From NCBI GenBank assembly GCA_902796095.1, contig CADBNP010000033.1, positions 1-10,887 of the forward strand: DNA of 10,887 nucleotides, in the 5' to 3' direction. This document shows, piece after piece, positions 1-6,099 of this stretch. This stretch comes from an uncultured Aeromonadales bacterium (GTDB lineage Bacteria; Pseudomonadota; Gammaproteobacteria; Enterobacterales; Succinivibrionaceae). The notes beneath the pieces are model-generated. The model was not told the origin of the DNA and made no database searches. It was given only the letters and a program-made list of their open reading frames with translations. How positions within the stretch are numbered: position 1 is the stretch's first letter; every line of letters begins with the position of its first letter. The position numbers were made by a program, and so were the translations under genes.

Positions 1-14
1 CATCGCTGTTCCTC
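1..14 (-). promoter_or_regulatory. Ribosome binding site and start codon of a gene leaving the window
   Basis: On the minus strand a GAGGAA Shine-Dalgarno-like stretch at about 9-14 is followed after five bases by an ATG at 3-1, just downstream of the rRNA methyltransferase stop. This looks like the start of a third gene in the rapZ operon, but nothing of its product is visible. An alternative ATG at 20-18 opens the peptide MDEEQR but has no Shine-Dalgarno. Confidence 0.35.
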
Positions 15-45
15 ATCCATCAATTCGATAACAGTAATTCTATAG

Positions 46-1413
46 TCACAACCCGGCTCGAGTGAGCTTCACAACTGATTCTACGTGAGTAGTTCCAGGG
101 AAAAGATCGAATGCAGCAATATCACTCACACGATAATCAGAATTCTTCCCCATGTAACTCAAATCTCTTGCCAGAGACTCAGGACAGCATGAAACATATA
201 TGATCCGTTCAGGAAGTACAGATATTACAGATTTTAAAAGTTCCTCAGCACAGCCTTTTCTTGGAGGATCAAGAATAATCAAATCCGGAGTTATTCCTTT
301 ACTGAGCAACTGCTGACAAACAATCTCACTGTTCCCAACAAAAAAAGAAGAGTTGGTAATATTATTGATTTCTGCATTTTTTTTAGCCAGTTCAACCGCC
401 TCCTCTATGATCTCAACTCCATAAACAGAGCCGGCGTCATGGGCAAGTGATAATCCTATTGATCCGACTCCGCAGTAAAGATCAAATACAGTTTCTGTAC
501 CGCTCATCTTGGCATAACGTTTAACCTGAGCATAAAGTCTCTCACATTGACTGCTGTTCAGCTGCCAGAAGGAACGCGGCCCCAGCATAAACCGCATGGA
601 ATTTAACTCTGTAGTAATGTACTGTTTTCCGTATATGAGTCTGAACTGTTCTCCATAAACAGCATTGCCTGTCGATGAATTGATATTAAGGTACAGAGAA
701 TCTACAGACATTTCTGCCAGATGAGCAGACAGCCTGTCCAGACCTATCACATCATATTCAGAAACTACAAGGATCACCATGCGATCACCTGTACGATTAC
801 CGGTACGGTATATAATCTCCTTTATCAGCCCCGTTTTCCTGAGCTCGTCATAGCCTTCAATACTGAATAAACTCATCCATTCCAGAACAATCTTATTTAC
901 CGAGGATATCCACTCAGGCTCCATTGCACAGTCATCAACAGAAACAAGAATATGAGATTTTTTCGCAAACATGCCGATCTTATTTACGCCATCAACCCGA
1001 CGCACATAATAAATACTCTTGTTGCGATAACGAAAAACAGGATCTGAAGCAGAACACGGGCATGGAAAAACACACGACGGATCAATAAAATCCCGACACT
1101 GACAGAGAGCATCACTTAACCTCTGAGATTTCAGTCTTAGCAATGCATCATAGGAGATATTTCGAAACTGGCACCCGCCACACTGCGGATGACAGCAGAA
1201 ATCAGATACACGATCTGGATTTGGTTTCAGAATCTTAAGAAGAGTACAGTCAAAATAGGTTTCGTGTTCACAGCCAAGAGCAACACAGACATTTTCATTC
1301 GGCAACGCACCGTCAACAAAAACTTTTTTTCCTTTAAAAAAGCCTACCCCGAAGCCCTTATCGGTGATCTGTTCAATAAAAATTTCAGTACGGCAAGACA
1401 CACTGCTGCTCAT
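46..1413 (-). CDS. rlmD: TrmA-family 23S rRNA (uracil-C5)-methyltransferase, RlmD/RlmCD type
   Basis: SAM-dependent enzyme that makes 5-methyluridine in 23S rRNA (U1939 in E. coli RlmD; U747 and U1939 in Bacillus RlmCD). Seen: an N-terminal TRAM domain (about 9-60), a cysteine cluster C73/C74-C78-C81 plus C162 for the [4Fe-4S] cluster, SAM motif DLYCGVGSIG (311-320), DPPRKG (382-387), catalytic-cysteine motif YVSCCP (406-411, C409 the likely nucleophile) and the general-base region HVES (E445). The length of 455 is usual for the Bacillus/clostridial branch; E. coli RlmD is 433. DPPRKG and the ending TTHVESVV recall that branch rather than E. coli RlmD (which has DPARAG), so target specificity is uncertain. 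The first-to-second Cys spacing is CX4C or CX3C rather than CX5C. The ATG overlaps the rapZ stop (ATGA), with a G-rich ribosome site inside the rapZ end, so translation is probably coupled. Confidence 0.9.
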   Translation of the reverse strand: MSSSVSCRTEIFIEQITDKGFGVGFFKGKKVFVDGALPNENVCVALGCEHETYFDCTLLKILKPNPDRVSDFCCHPQCGGCQFRNISYDALLRLKSQRLSDALCQCRDFIDPSCVFPCPCSASDPVFRYRNKSIYYVRRVDGVNKIGMFAKKSHILVSVDDCAMEPEWISSVNKIVLEWMSLFSIEGYDELRKTGLIKEIIYRTGNRTGDRMVILVVSEYDVIGLDRLSAHLAEMSVDSLYLNINSSTGNAVYGEQFRLIYGKQYITTELNSMRFMLGPRSFWQLNSSQCERLYAQVKRYAKMSGTETVFDLYCGVGSIGLSLAHDAGSVYGVEIIEEAVELAKKNAEINNITNSSFFVGNSEIVCQQLLSKGITPDLIILDPPRKGCAEELLKSVISVLPERIIYVSCCPESLARDLSYMGKNSDYRVSDIAAFDLFPGTTHVESVVKLTRAGL

Positions 1414-2288
1414 TCCCCCATTCCCGCCATTTTTTTCTTTTCCAGAGTCAGATGACGAACCTGAACATTTTTATTTCTTGATTTAAACCGTTCCGACAGC
1501 TGCTGAGAAATAAAAACAGAACGATGCTGACCTCCGGTACATCCTATGCCAATCGTAAGATAGCTGCGATTATTGCGTTCAATCTGAGGAAGCCATGTAT
1601 TCACAAATATCTCGATCTGGTTTATGTAATCAACAACAGAATCCTTGGATTTGAGGAAATCAATAACCGGCTGATCAAGACCTGTAAGAGCTCTTAATTT
1701 CGGAACCCAGTGCGGGTTAGGCAGGAAGCGGGCATCAAAAACAAAATCAATATCCTTGGGTATACCGTTCTTAAATCCAAATGATTCAAAAACTATTACA
1801 ATTTCTCTGGATTTTCTGCCAAGAAGTCTGTCAGTAATAATCTCATTCAGACCATATCCGTTGAGATTGCCTGTATCAATTCTTATATCGGCATATACGG
1901 CAAGAGGAGCAAGAAGACTTGATTCATATATGATTGCCTGCTCAAGAGTATAATTGGCAAGTTTGGTAAGAGGATGTATTCTTCTGGTTTCCGAATATCT
2001 CTTGATTAAAATGCCGTCGTCAGCATCAATGAAAATACTGATAACCCTGAGATCAGAATTCTGCTGAAGCTGCATCAGAATTTCATGAACGGAGAAAGAG
2101 TCTGCAGGAAGGTTGCGAACATCAATACTGACAGCGATTCTTTCGTACTGACCTGTCGAAACCCTGACAAGATCAGGCAGCAGAGTCACCGGCAGATTAT
2201 CTACGCAGTAATAACCCAAATCTTCGATGCACCGAAGTGCTACTGTCTTTCCGGCACCGGATCTTCCACTTACCACAACCAGTTCCAT
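1410..2288 (-). CDS. rapZ: RNase adapter protein RapZ (P-loop ATPase/GlcN6P sensor)
   Basis: In E. coli RapZ binds GlmZ/GlmY small RNAs and presents GlmZ to RNase E, tuning glucosamine-6-phosphate synthase; its C-terminal half senses GlcN6P. Seen: Walker A GRSGAGKT (8-15), the CVDNLP motif shortly after, the conserved run FESFGFKNGIP, the RFLPNPHW motif, IGCTGGQHRSV, and a basic C-terminal tail RHLTLEKKK like the RNA-binding tail of the E. coli protein. The start used is the ATG at 2288 (292 aa; E. coli has 284): it matches the family N-terminus and has GGTGAGG upstream. Earlier GTG (2315) and ATG (2309) codons lack a ribosome site and lie almost at the predicted transcription start. It overlaps the methyltransferase by four bases. 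In E. coli rapZ follows hpf and ptsN; here hpf is divergent and ptsN is absent. Confidence 0.95.
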   Translation of the reverse strand: MELVVVSGRSGAGKTVALRCIEDLGYYCVDNLPVTLLPDLVRVSTGQYERIAVSIDVRNLPADSFSVHEILMQLQQNSDLRVISIFIDADDGILIKRYSETRRIHPLTKLANYTLEQAIIYESSLLAPLAVYADIRIDTGNLNGYGLNEIITDRLLGRKSREIVIVFESFGFKNGIPKDIDFVFDARFLPNPHWVPKLRALTGLDQPVIDFLKSKDSVVDYINQIEIFVNTWLPQIERNNRSYLTIGIGCTGGQHRSVFISQQLSERFKSRNKNVQVRHLTLEKKKMAGMGE

Positions 2289-2326
2289 AAAATCCTCACC
2301 AAAAAGCATCAACACACTTCAATTTC

Positions 2327-2355
2327 ATAATAAAACACCACATGATTTTCTTCAA
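2327..2355 (-). promoter_or_regulatory. sigma70-type promoter for rapZ-rlmD
   Basis: Minus-strand -35 TTGAAG (2350-2355), a 17-base spacer, and -10 TATTAT (2327-2332, 5 of 6 consensus). Predicted transcription starts near 2320, giving a leader of about 32 bases to the rapZ ATG at 2288. This supports that ATG over the upstream starts. Confidence 0.6.
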
Positions 2356-2816
2356 TAGTGTCAACTTCATATTTGAACGGCCGTCATCTAAAAACATATC
2401 TAATGTCATCTGTATCCACACCTTAACAACATCTGTCACAGAGATAGTAAAACCGGACTAAGCAGATCAAAAACAGAAAATATTCAACATGAATACTCGT
2501 AATCTTCCGCAGCAGAAGTCACAAGGGAAACAAAAGTCAGAGAAAACAGTCAGAATTGATTTGTAGCTTTGAACGGGTTCCGTGAGCAGTCAAAAACATT
2601 GATTTCGTTAGTTAAGTCGCATTATTATCCCTAAAGGGGCTGTCGCTCTTGACTTTGATATCATATAAAGTTGACTATTAAGGTATGAGCGGAAGCTGCA
2701 AAAAATAGCACAGCTCAGGTCGGCTTGAACACCGACTGATCCGACTTGGCTGACAGGTACCGGAGCAGAAATCATCACTCTCTGAGATGAATGGTTCACT
2801 TTTGAATTACAATAAT
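2356..2816. other. Intergenic region without a convincing gene
   Basis: I see no supportable gene here. A 63-codon open frame on the minus strand (2608-2799) has no recognisable motif. A 25-codon frame on the plus strand (2489-2566) has no Shine-Dalgarno. Structure seen: GTCGG (2719-2723) can pair with CCGAC (2732-2736) or with a second CCGAC (2741-2745), the two being parts of a CCGACT direct repeat nine bases apart. A -35-like TTGACT lies at 2649-2654 without a good -10. The hpf promoter must lie somewhere here, but I could not place it with confidence. A decayed insertion sequence is possible and unproven. Confidence 0.4.
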
Positions 2817-2829
2817 AAGGAAGTTGCTT

Positions 2830-3117
2830 ATGCAGATTACAATAAAATGTCGCAATATCGAATTAACTGATGCTCTCAATGATTTTGTACAGGGTAAGTT
2901 TTCCAAATTAGACAGACAAAATGCTGAATGGATAAAAGAAATCCTTATTACTCTCTCTGTTGAGAAGCTAGAGCAGAAAGCTGAAGCTGTAGTTCAGGTA
3001 GTCGGTGAAACCTACCATACAGAAGCTGTAGGAGATGATCTTTATGCTGCCGTGGACGTTCTTCTGGACAAGGTAGTTCGCATTATTGTAAAGCACAAGG
3101 AAAAGCTTCAGAAATAA
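2830..3117 (+). CDS. hpf: Ribosome hibernation-promoting factor HPF (short form)
   Basis: Small protein that binds the 30S decoding centre in stationary phase and, in gammaproteobacteria, favours 100S dimers together with RMF. The 95-residue product has the whole HPF/YfiA fold and no long-form C-terminal dimerisation domain. Visible family features: the N-terminal strand MQITIKCRNIELTDAL, FVQGKFSKLDR, the central acidic/hydrophobic strands, the DLYAAVDVLLDKVVR helix, and a basic tail KHKEKLQK nearly identical in style to E. coli (KHKDKLKQ). The ATG at 2830 is chosen: AAGGAAG at 2817-2823 is well spaced, and a TTG at 2824 would place the ribosome site against the start. It is monocistronic here, ending in a strong terminator, and divergent from rapZ. 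In E. coli hpf lies between rpoN and ptsN. Confidence 0.93.
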   Translation: MQITIKCRNIELTDALNDFVQGKFSKLDRQNAEWIKEILITLSVEKLEQKAEAVVQVVGETYHTEAVGDDLYAAVDVLLDKVVRIIVKHKEKLQK

Positions 3118-3162
3118 TTTTTGAATCAGATTATATTACATTAAACAAAATTAACTTATCTG

Positions 3163-3190
3163 TGGCGGATTATATCCGCCATTTTTGTTT
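3163..3190 (+). terminator. Rho-independent terminator of hpf
   Basis: TGGCGGAT (3163-3170), loop TAT, ATCCGCCA (3174-3181), then TTTTTGTTT. The 8-bp GC-rich stem with a tight loop and a U-tract lies 45 bases after the hpf stop. The opposite strand has no U-tract, so it works in the plus direction only. Confidence 0.88.
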
Positions 3191-3204
3191 GCTGTTCAGT
3201 AAAA

Positions 3205-3712
3205 ATCCGGATTTACGGGAATACTGCACTTTTTCATGAAAGAAGGAACACTTGTCAGTTGCCATCAGACAAACCATTCAATCAAGGGATTCTGAACAGA
3301 GCATCAGAATATTTTTCTGCAGGACTATTCCTGCGGATAGTCTGAAATACAGGAGGAAATCTCTTTTCTCAAGTCAGAAGGATCCACAACATTCAGTCTG
3401 ATTCAGAAAGTTCGATCACATCATATTTACCCAAATAGATGACTTTATTCTCAAATCCTCAGCAACATCAAACACACTTCCCTTCACAAACATGACCAGT
3501 AGTTTGCCCTGGTGTCTGGAGAATTGGTAACGGAGACCTCTCAGGACTGCGTAGACAGAAGAAGAATGATTGTCCTGAACAAAGAATTAACCGGCAAAAT
3601 TCTTCCTGAAAGCAGAATCCCGCCATGTCTCAAAAAAGAAACCTCTTTCATATCCATACACCGCGGGTTCCAGAACTTTAACCCAGGGATGTTCAACATC
3701 CGCTGCATTCAT
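3205..3712 (-). pseudogene. rmlC: Decayed dTDP-4-dehydrorhamnose 3,5-epimerase
   Basis: RmlC epimerises dTDP-4-keto-6-deoxyglucose for dTDP-L-rhamnose. Reading the minus strand from ATG 3712 gives a recognisable RmlC N-terminus: WVKVLEPAVYGYERGFFFET, corresponding to the KVIEP..FGDERGFFFE segment. An in-frame TAA (3589-3587) follows codon 41. In the same frame comes FVQDNHSSSVYAVLRGLRYQ, then QGKLLV and SVFDVAEDLR, matching QDNHS..VLRGLHYQ, QGKLVR and EVFDVAVDIR. The catalytic His of RGLHxQ is Arg here (CGT, 3532-3530). A frameshift near 3428-3436 moves to KYDVIELSESD, then a TGA (3395-3393), then MLWI (for QLWIPPGFAHGF). A further shift gives a decayed ...ISDY segment, and later NPLIEW for NDPxIGIEW. 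The 3' limit is approximate. It lies 25 bases after ugd, probably once the next gene in that row. Clearly non-functional. Confidence 0.85.
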
Positions 3713-3737
3713 TCAGGAATAACTGCACCTTTTCAGA

Positions 3738-4913
3738 TCAGTCGCTGGCAAAAAGATCACGGGTATAGACCTTATCCATGACATCCTTAAGATCATCAGT
3801 AACCCGGTTTGCCACAATAAGATCGCATTCTTTCTTGAATACATCCAGTTCTCTCTCCACCTTTGAATTAAAGAAGCTGTCTTCCTTCATAATAGGCTCG
3901 TAGACAACAACATTTACACCCTTGGCCTTGAGACGCTTCATAATTCCCTGTATGGAGGAGGAGCGGAAATTATCTGAACCGGATTTCATAACAAGACGGA
4001 AGATACCCACCGTCTTCGGCTTATGCTTCAGTATATCTGCCGCAATGTAATCCTTGCGCACCGAGTTTGAATCAACTATGGCCCGTATGATTGTGCTTGG
4101 CACATCTCTGTAATTGGCCAGAAGCTGCTTTGTATCCTTTGGCAGACAGTATCCTCCATATCCAAATGACGGATTGTTGTAAAAGTCTCCGATCCTCGGA
4201 TCCATGCACACACCGCTTATAATGTCGCGAGTGCTGAGGTTCTTTGATGATGCATAGGTATCAAGCTCATTAAAAAAGGCAACTCTCATGGCAAGATATG
4301 TATTGGCAAACAGCTTGACGCTTTCAGCCTCCGTCGGCTTAATAATCAGCATAGGGATTTCGTCCCTGCTCTTTTCCGCACCGTCAGCCAGCAGGTTCAG
4401 ATAAATCTTGCCAAACTCATCGTTATCCGTACCGATTATAATTCTGGAAGGGAACAGATTGTCGTAAAGTGCTTTACCCTCACGCAGAAATTCAGGTGAA
4501 AAATGCAGATTGCTGATACCGTATTTTTTCCGTGTTTCCTCGATAAAACCAACAGGCAGAGTACTCTTAACCACAATCTGGGCCTTCGGCGCATATTTCA
4601 CAGACTTCTCGATAATATCGAGCACGGAATCAACATTAAAATAGTTTTCTTCAGGATCATAATTTGTAGGTGTTGCAACCAGCACAATTTCTGCCTCCTC
4701 CAGAGCCCTTACAGGATCTGACGTAGCCTCCAGATCAAGTTCCCTGGTTTCCAGGTATTTGCTGATGTACTCATCGGTTATCGGTGATTTTCTCTGATTG
4801 ACAAGTTCAACCCTGGATTCACTGATTTCAAGAAGTCTGACCCTGTTTTTGACAGACAGCATAACAGCAAGTGAAAGACCGACGTAACCGGCACCCGCAA
4901 CACATATATTCAT
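3738..4913 (-). CDS. ugd: UDP-glucose 6-dehydrogenase
   Basis: Oxidises UDP-glucose twice with NAD+ to UDP-glucuronate, a precursor for capsule, exopolysaccharide or lipid A/LPS sugars; cytosolic. Seen: N-terminal Rossmann motif GAGYVGLS (7-14), ATPTNYDP (80-87), KSTLPVGF (116-123), SPEFLREGKA (139-148), the central-helix residues ANTYLAMR (203-210), active-site FGYGGYCLPKDTKQLL with C256 the thioester-forming nucleophile, and the C-terminal MKSGSDNFRSSSIQGIMKR segment. The ending VYTRDLFASD is almost that of E. coli Ugd (388 aa; 391 here), so this is the short enteric-type enzyme. The ATG has AAGGA eight bases upstream. It lies 61 bases after sdhE, and a ruined rmlC follows it. No terminator is obvious between sdhE and ugd, so read-through from the thyA row is possible. 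Confidence 0.96.
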   Translation of the reverse strand: MNICVAGAGYVGLSLAVMLSVKNRVRLLEISESRVELVNQRKSPITDEYISKYLETRELDLEATSDPVRALEEAEIVLVATPTNYDPEENYFNVDSVLDIIEKSVKYAPKAQIVVKSTLPVGFIEETRKKYGISNLHFSPEFLREGKALYDNLFPSRIIIGTDNDEFGKIYLNLLADGAEKSRDEIPMLIIKPTEAESVKLFANTYLAMRVAFFNELDTYASSKNLSTRDIISGVCMDPRIGDFYNNPSFGYGGYCLPKDTKQLLANYRDVPSTIIRAIVDSNSVRKDYIAADILKHKPKTVGIFRLVMKSGSDNFRSSSIQGIMKRLKAKGVNVVVYEPIMKEDSFFNSKVERELDVFKKECDLIVANRVTDDLKDVMDKVYTRDLFASD

Positions 4914-4974
4914 ATAAAATCCTTATGGAATTTTTTTATTTGAAAACGAAAAAGACTCTGGTATCAGGAAAGGC

Positions 4975-5238
4975 TCAAACAGCACAGCGATCCCTGTGAC
5001 ACTTCAGTATTATTTCAACCAGAGATACATAATCAGGATCTGAAGGGACTTCGCCGCGAAGCAGCCAGCGAAAAAGCATCAGATCCGATTCATCAAGAAA
5101 TCTGACGAAGGTTTTCTGAGAGTCCTCACTGAGAGAGGCAAAATCCTCTTCAAAGAAAGGCTCTATCAGAAGATCAAGTTCTTTCATGCCGCGCCGGCAC
5201 TGCCACCTGATATGATTCAACTCATTCTGACTGTACAT
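4975..5238 (-). CDS. sdhE: FAD assembly factor SdhE
   Basis: Small helical chaperone that promotes covalent FAD attachment to SdhA and, in enterobacteria, FrdA (once annotated as antitoxin CptB; DUF339/YgfY). The 87-residue product has the family length (E. coli 88) and the diagnostic RGxxE motif in CRRGMKELD (14-22), preceded by IRWQ and followed by IEPFFEE, the acidic LSEDSQKTFVRFLDESD stretch and the LFRWLLRG helix. The start lacks a strong ribosome site; a perfect ATATCCGGATAT palindrome (5246-5257) holds the only GGA upstream. It lies 43 bases after thyA, unlike E. coli where sdhE neighbours ygfZ. In a fermentative relative the client would be fumarate reductase (inference). Confidence 0.93.
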   Translation of the reverse strand: MYSQNELNHIRWQCRRGMKELDLLIEPFFEEDFASLSEDSQKTFVRFLDESDLMLFRWLLRGEVPSDPDYVSLVEIILKCHRDRCAV

Positions 5239-5281
5239 AATGAAAATATCCGGATATCAAAAAAAACACAAATGGCAAAAA

Positions 5282-6076
5282 CTAAACCGCAACAGGAGCC
5301 TTAATTGCCGGATAAGGATCATAATTCATGATTTCGAAATCTTCAAATTCATAATCAAAAATTGAAGGAGGACGACGTTTAATTTCAAGCTGCGGCAGAG
5401 TCTTCGGCTGTCTTGAAAGCTGCAGTCTGGCCTGCTCCAGATGATTCAAATAAAGATGAACATCACCGCCGGTCCAGACAAAATCACCCACACCGAGATC
5501 ACACTGCTGAGCCATCATATGGGTAAGAAGTGCATAGCTGGCAATATTAAAGGGAACCCCGAGAAAAACATCACAGCTGCGCTGATAGAGCTGACAGGAC
5601 AGTTTTTCGTTAACCACATAAAACTGAAAAAGAGCATGACACGGAGCAAGAGCCATTTTGTCAATCTCACCGGCATTCCAGGCCGAAACAATTATACGCC
5701 TTGAATCAGGATTATTTCTAATCTGATCTACCGCCTGGGATATCTGATCCACAACTCTGCCGTCAGCGGCCTGCCAGCTGCGCCACTGATGACCGTATAC
5801 CGGACCAAGATCACCGTTTTCATCTGCCCATTCATCCCAGATGGTTACATTGTGATCATGCAGATACCCGACATTTGTATCTCCCTTCAGAAACCACAGC
5901 AGTTCATAGATAATGGAACGAAGATGAAGTTTCTTGGTTGTGACCAGAGGAAAACCGTCCTCAAGGGAAAAACGCATCTGATGACCGAAAAGCGACACAG
6001 TACCGGTTCCCGTGCGATCACTTTTCTCACTGCCCTCATCAAGAATTTTCTGCATCAGTTCAAGATACTGTTTCAC
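5282..6076 (-). CDS. thyA: Thymidylate synthase ThyA
   Basis: Methylates dUMP to dTMP using 5,10-methylenetetrahydrofolate. At 264 residues it has exactly the E. coli length. Visible: R21 within SDRTGTGT, W80, the paired R126-R127 (phosphate binding from the partner subunit), the catalytic C146 in LAPCHALFQF, the QRSCDVFLGVPFNIASYALL segment, and the HLYLNH motif. The start is a GTG (cac at 6074-6076) with AGGGTGG upstream; it aligns with the E. coli N-terminus MKQYLELMQK, so the unusual start is probably right. It follows ptsP by 23 bases and is likely co-transcribed. In E. coli lgt sits between ptsP and thyA; there is no room for it here. Confidence 0.97.
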   Translation of the reverse strand: MKQYLELMQKILDEGSEKSDRTGTGTVSLFGHQMRFSLEDGFPLVTTKKLHLRSIIYELLWFLKGDTNVGYLHDHNVTIWDEWADENGDLGPVYGHQWRSWQAADGRVVDQISQAVDQIRNNPDSRRIIVSAWNAGEIDKMALAPCHALFQFYVVNEKLSCQLYQRSCDVFLGVPFNIASYALLTHMMAQQCDLGVGDFVWTGGDVHLYLNHLEQARLQLSRQPKTLPQLEIKRRPPSIFDYEFEDFEIMNYDPYPAIKAPVAV

Positions 6077-6099
6077 TTTTTAATACCACCCTAAAATTC

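Noticed and set aside
2489..2566. Plus-strand 25-codon frame beginning MNTRNLPQQ
   Set aside because: No Shine-Dalgarno, no recognisable family, and short enough to occur by chance.
2649..2677. Possible hpf promoter built on TTGACT
   Set aside because: The -35 is good, but the hexamer at 17-18 bases (GACTAT or TGACTA) matches the -10 consensus poorly; not called.
3163..3190. The hpf terminator acting in both directions, also ending the ugd row
   Set aside because: On the minus strand the hairpin is followed by ACAGATAAG, not by a U-tract.
3512..3781. Plus-strand 89-codon open frame
   Set aside because: It is antisense to the rmlC ruin and runs into the end of ugd; the minus strand gives clear RmlC homology and this frame gives none.
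4914..4974. Possible terminator between sdhE and ugd
   Set aside because: There is a T-run on the minus strand, but the preceding CTG-ATAC-CAG pairing is only three to four base pairs.
4975..5238. Annotation as CptB antitoxin of a toxin-antitoxin pair
   Set aside because: The RGxxE motif and length match SdhE, and no cptA/YgfX-like toxin gene is adjacent.
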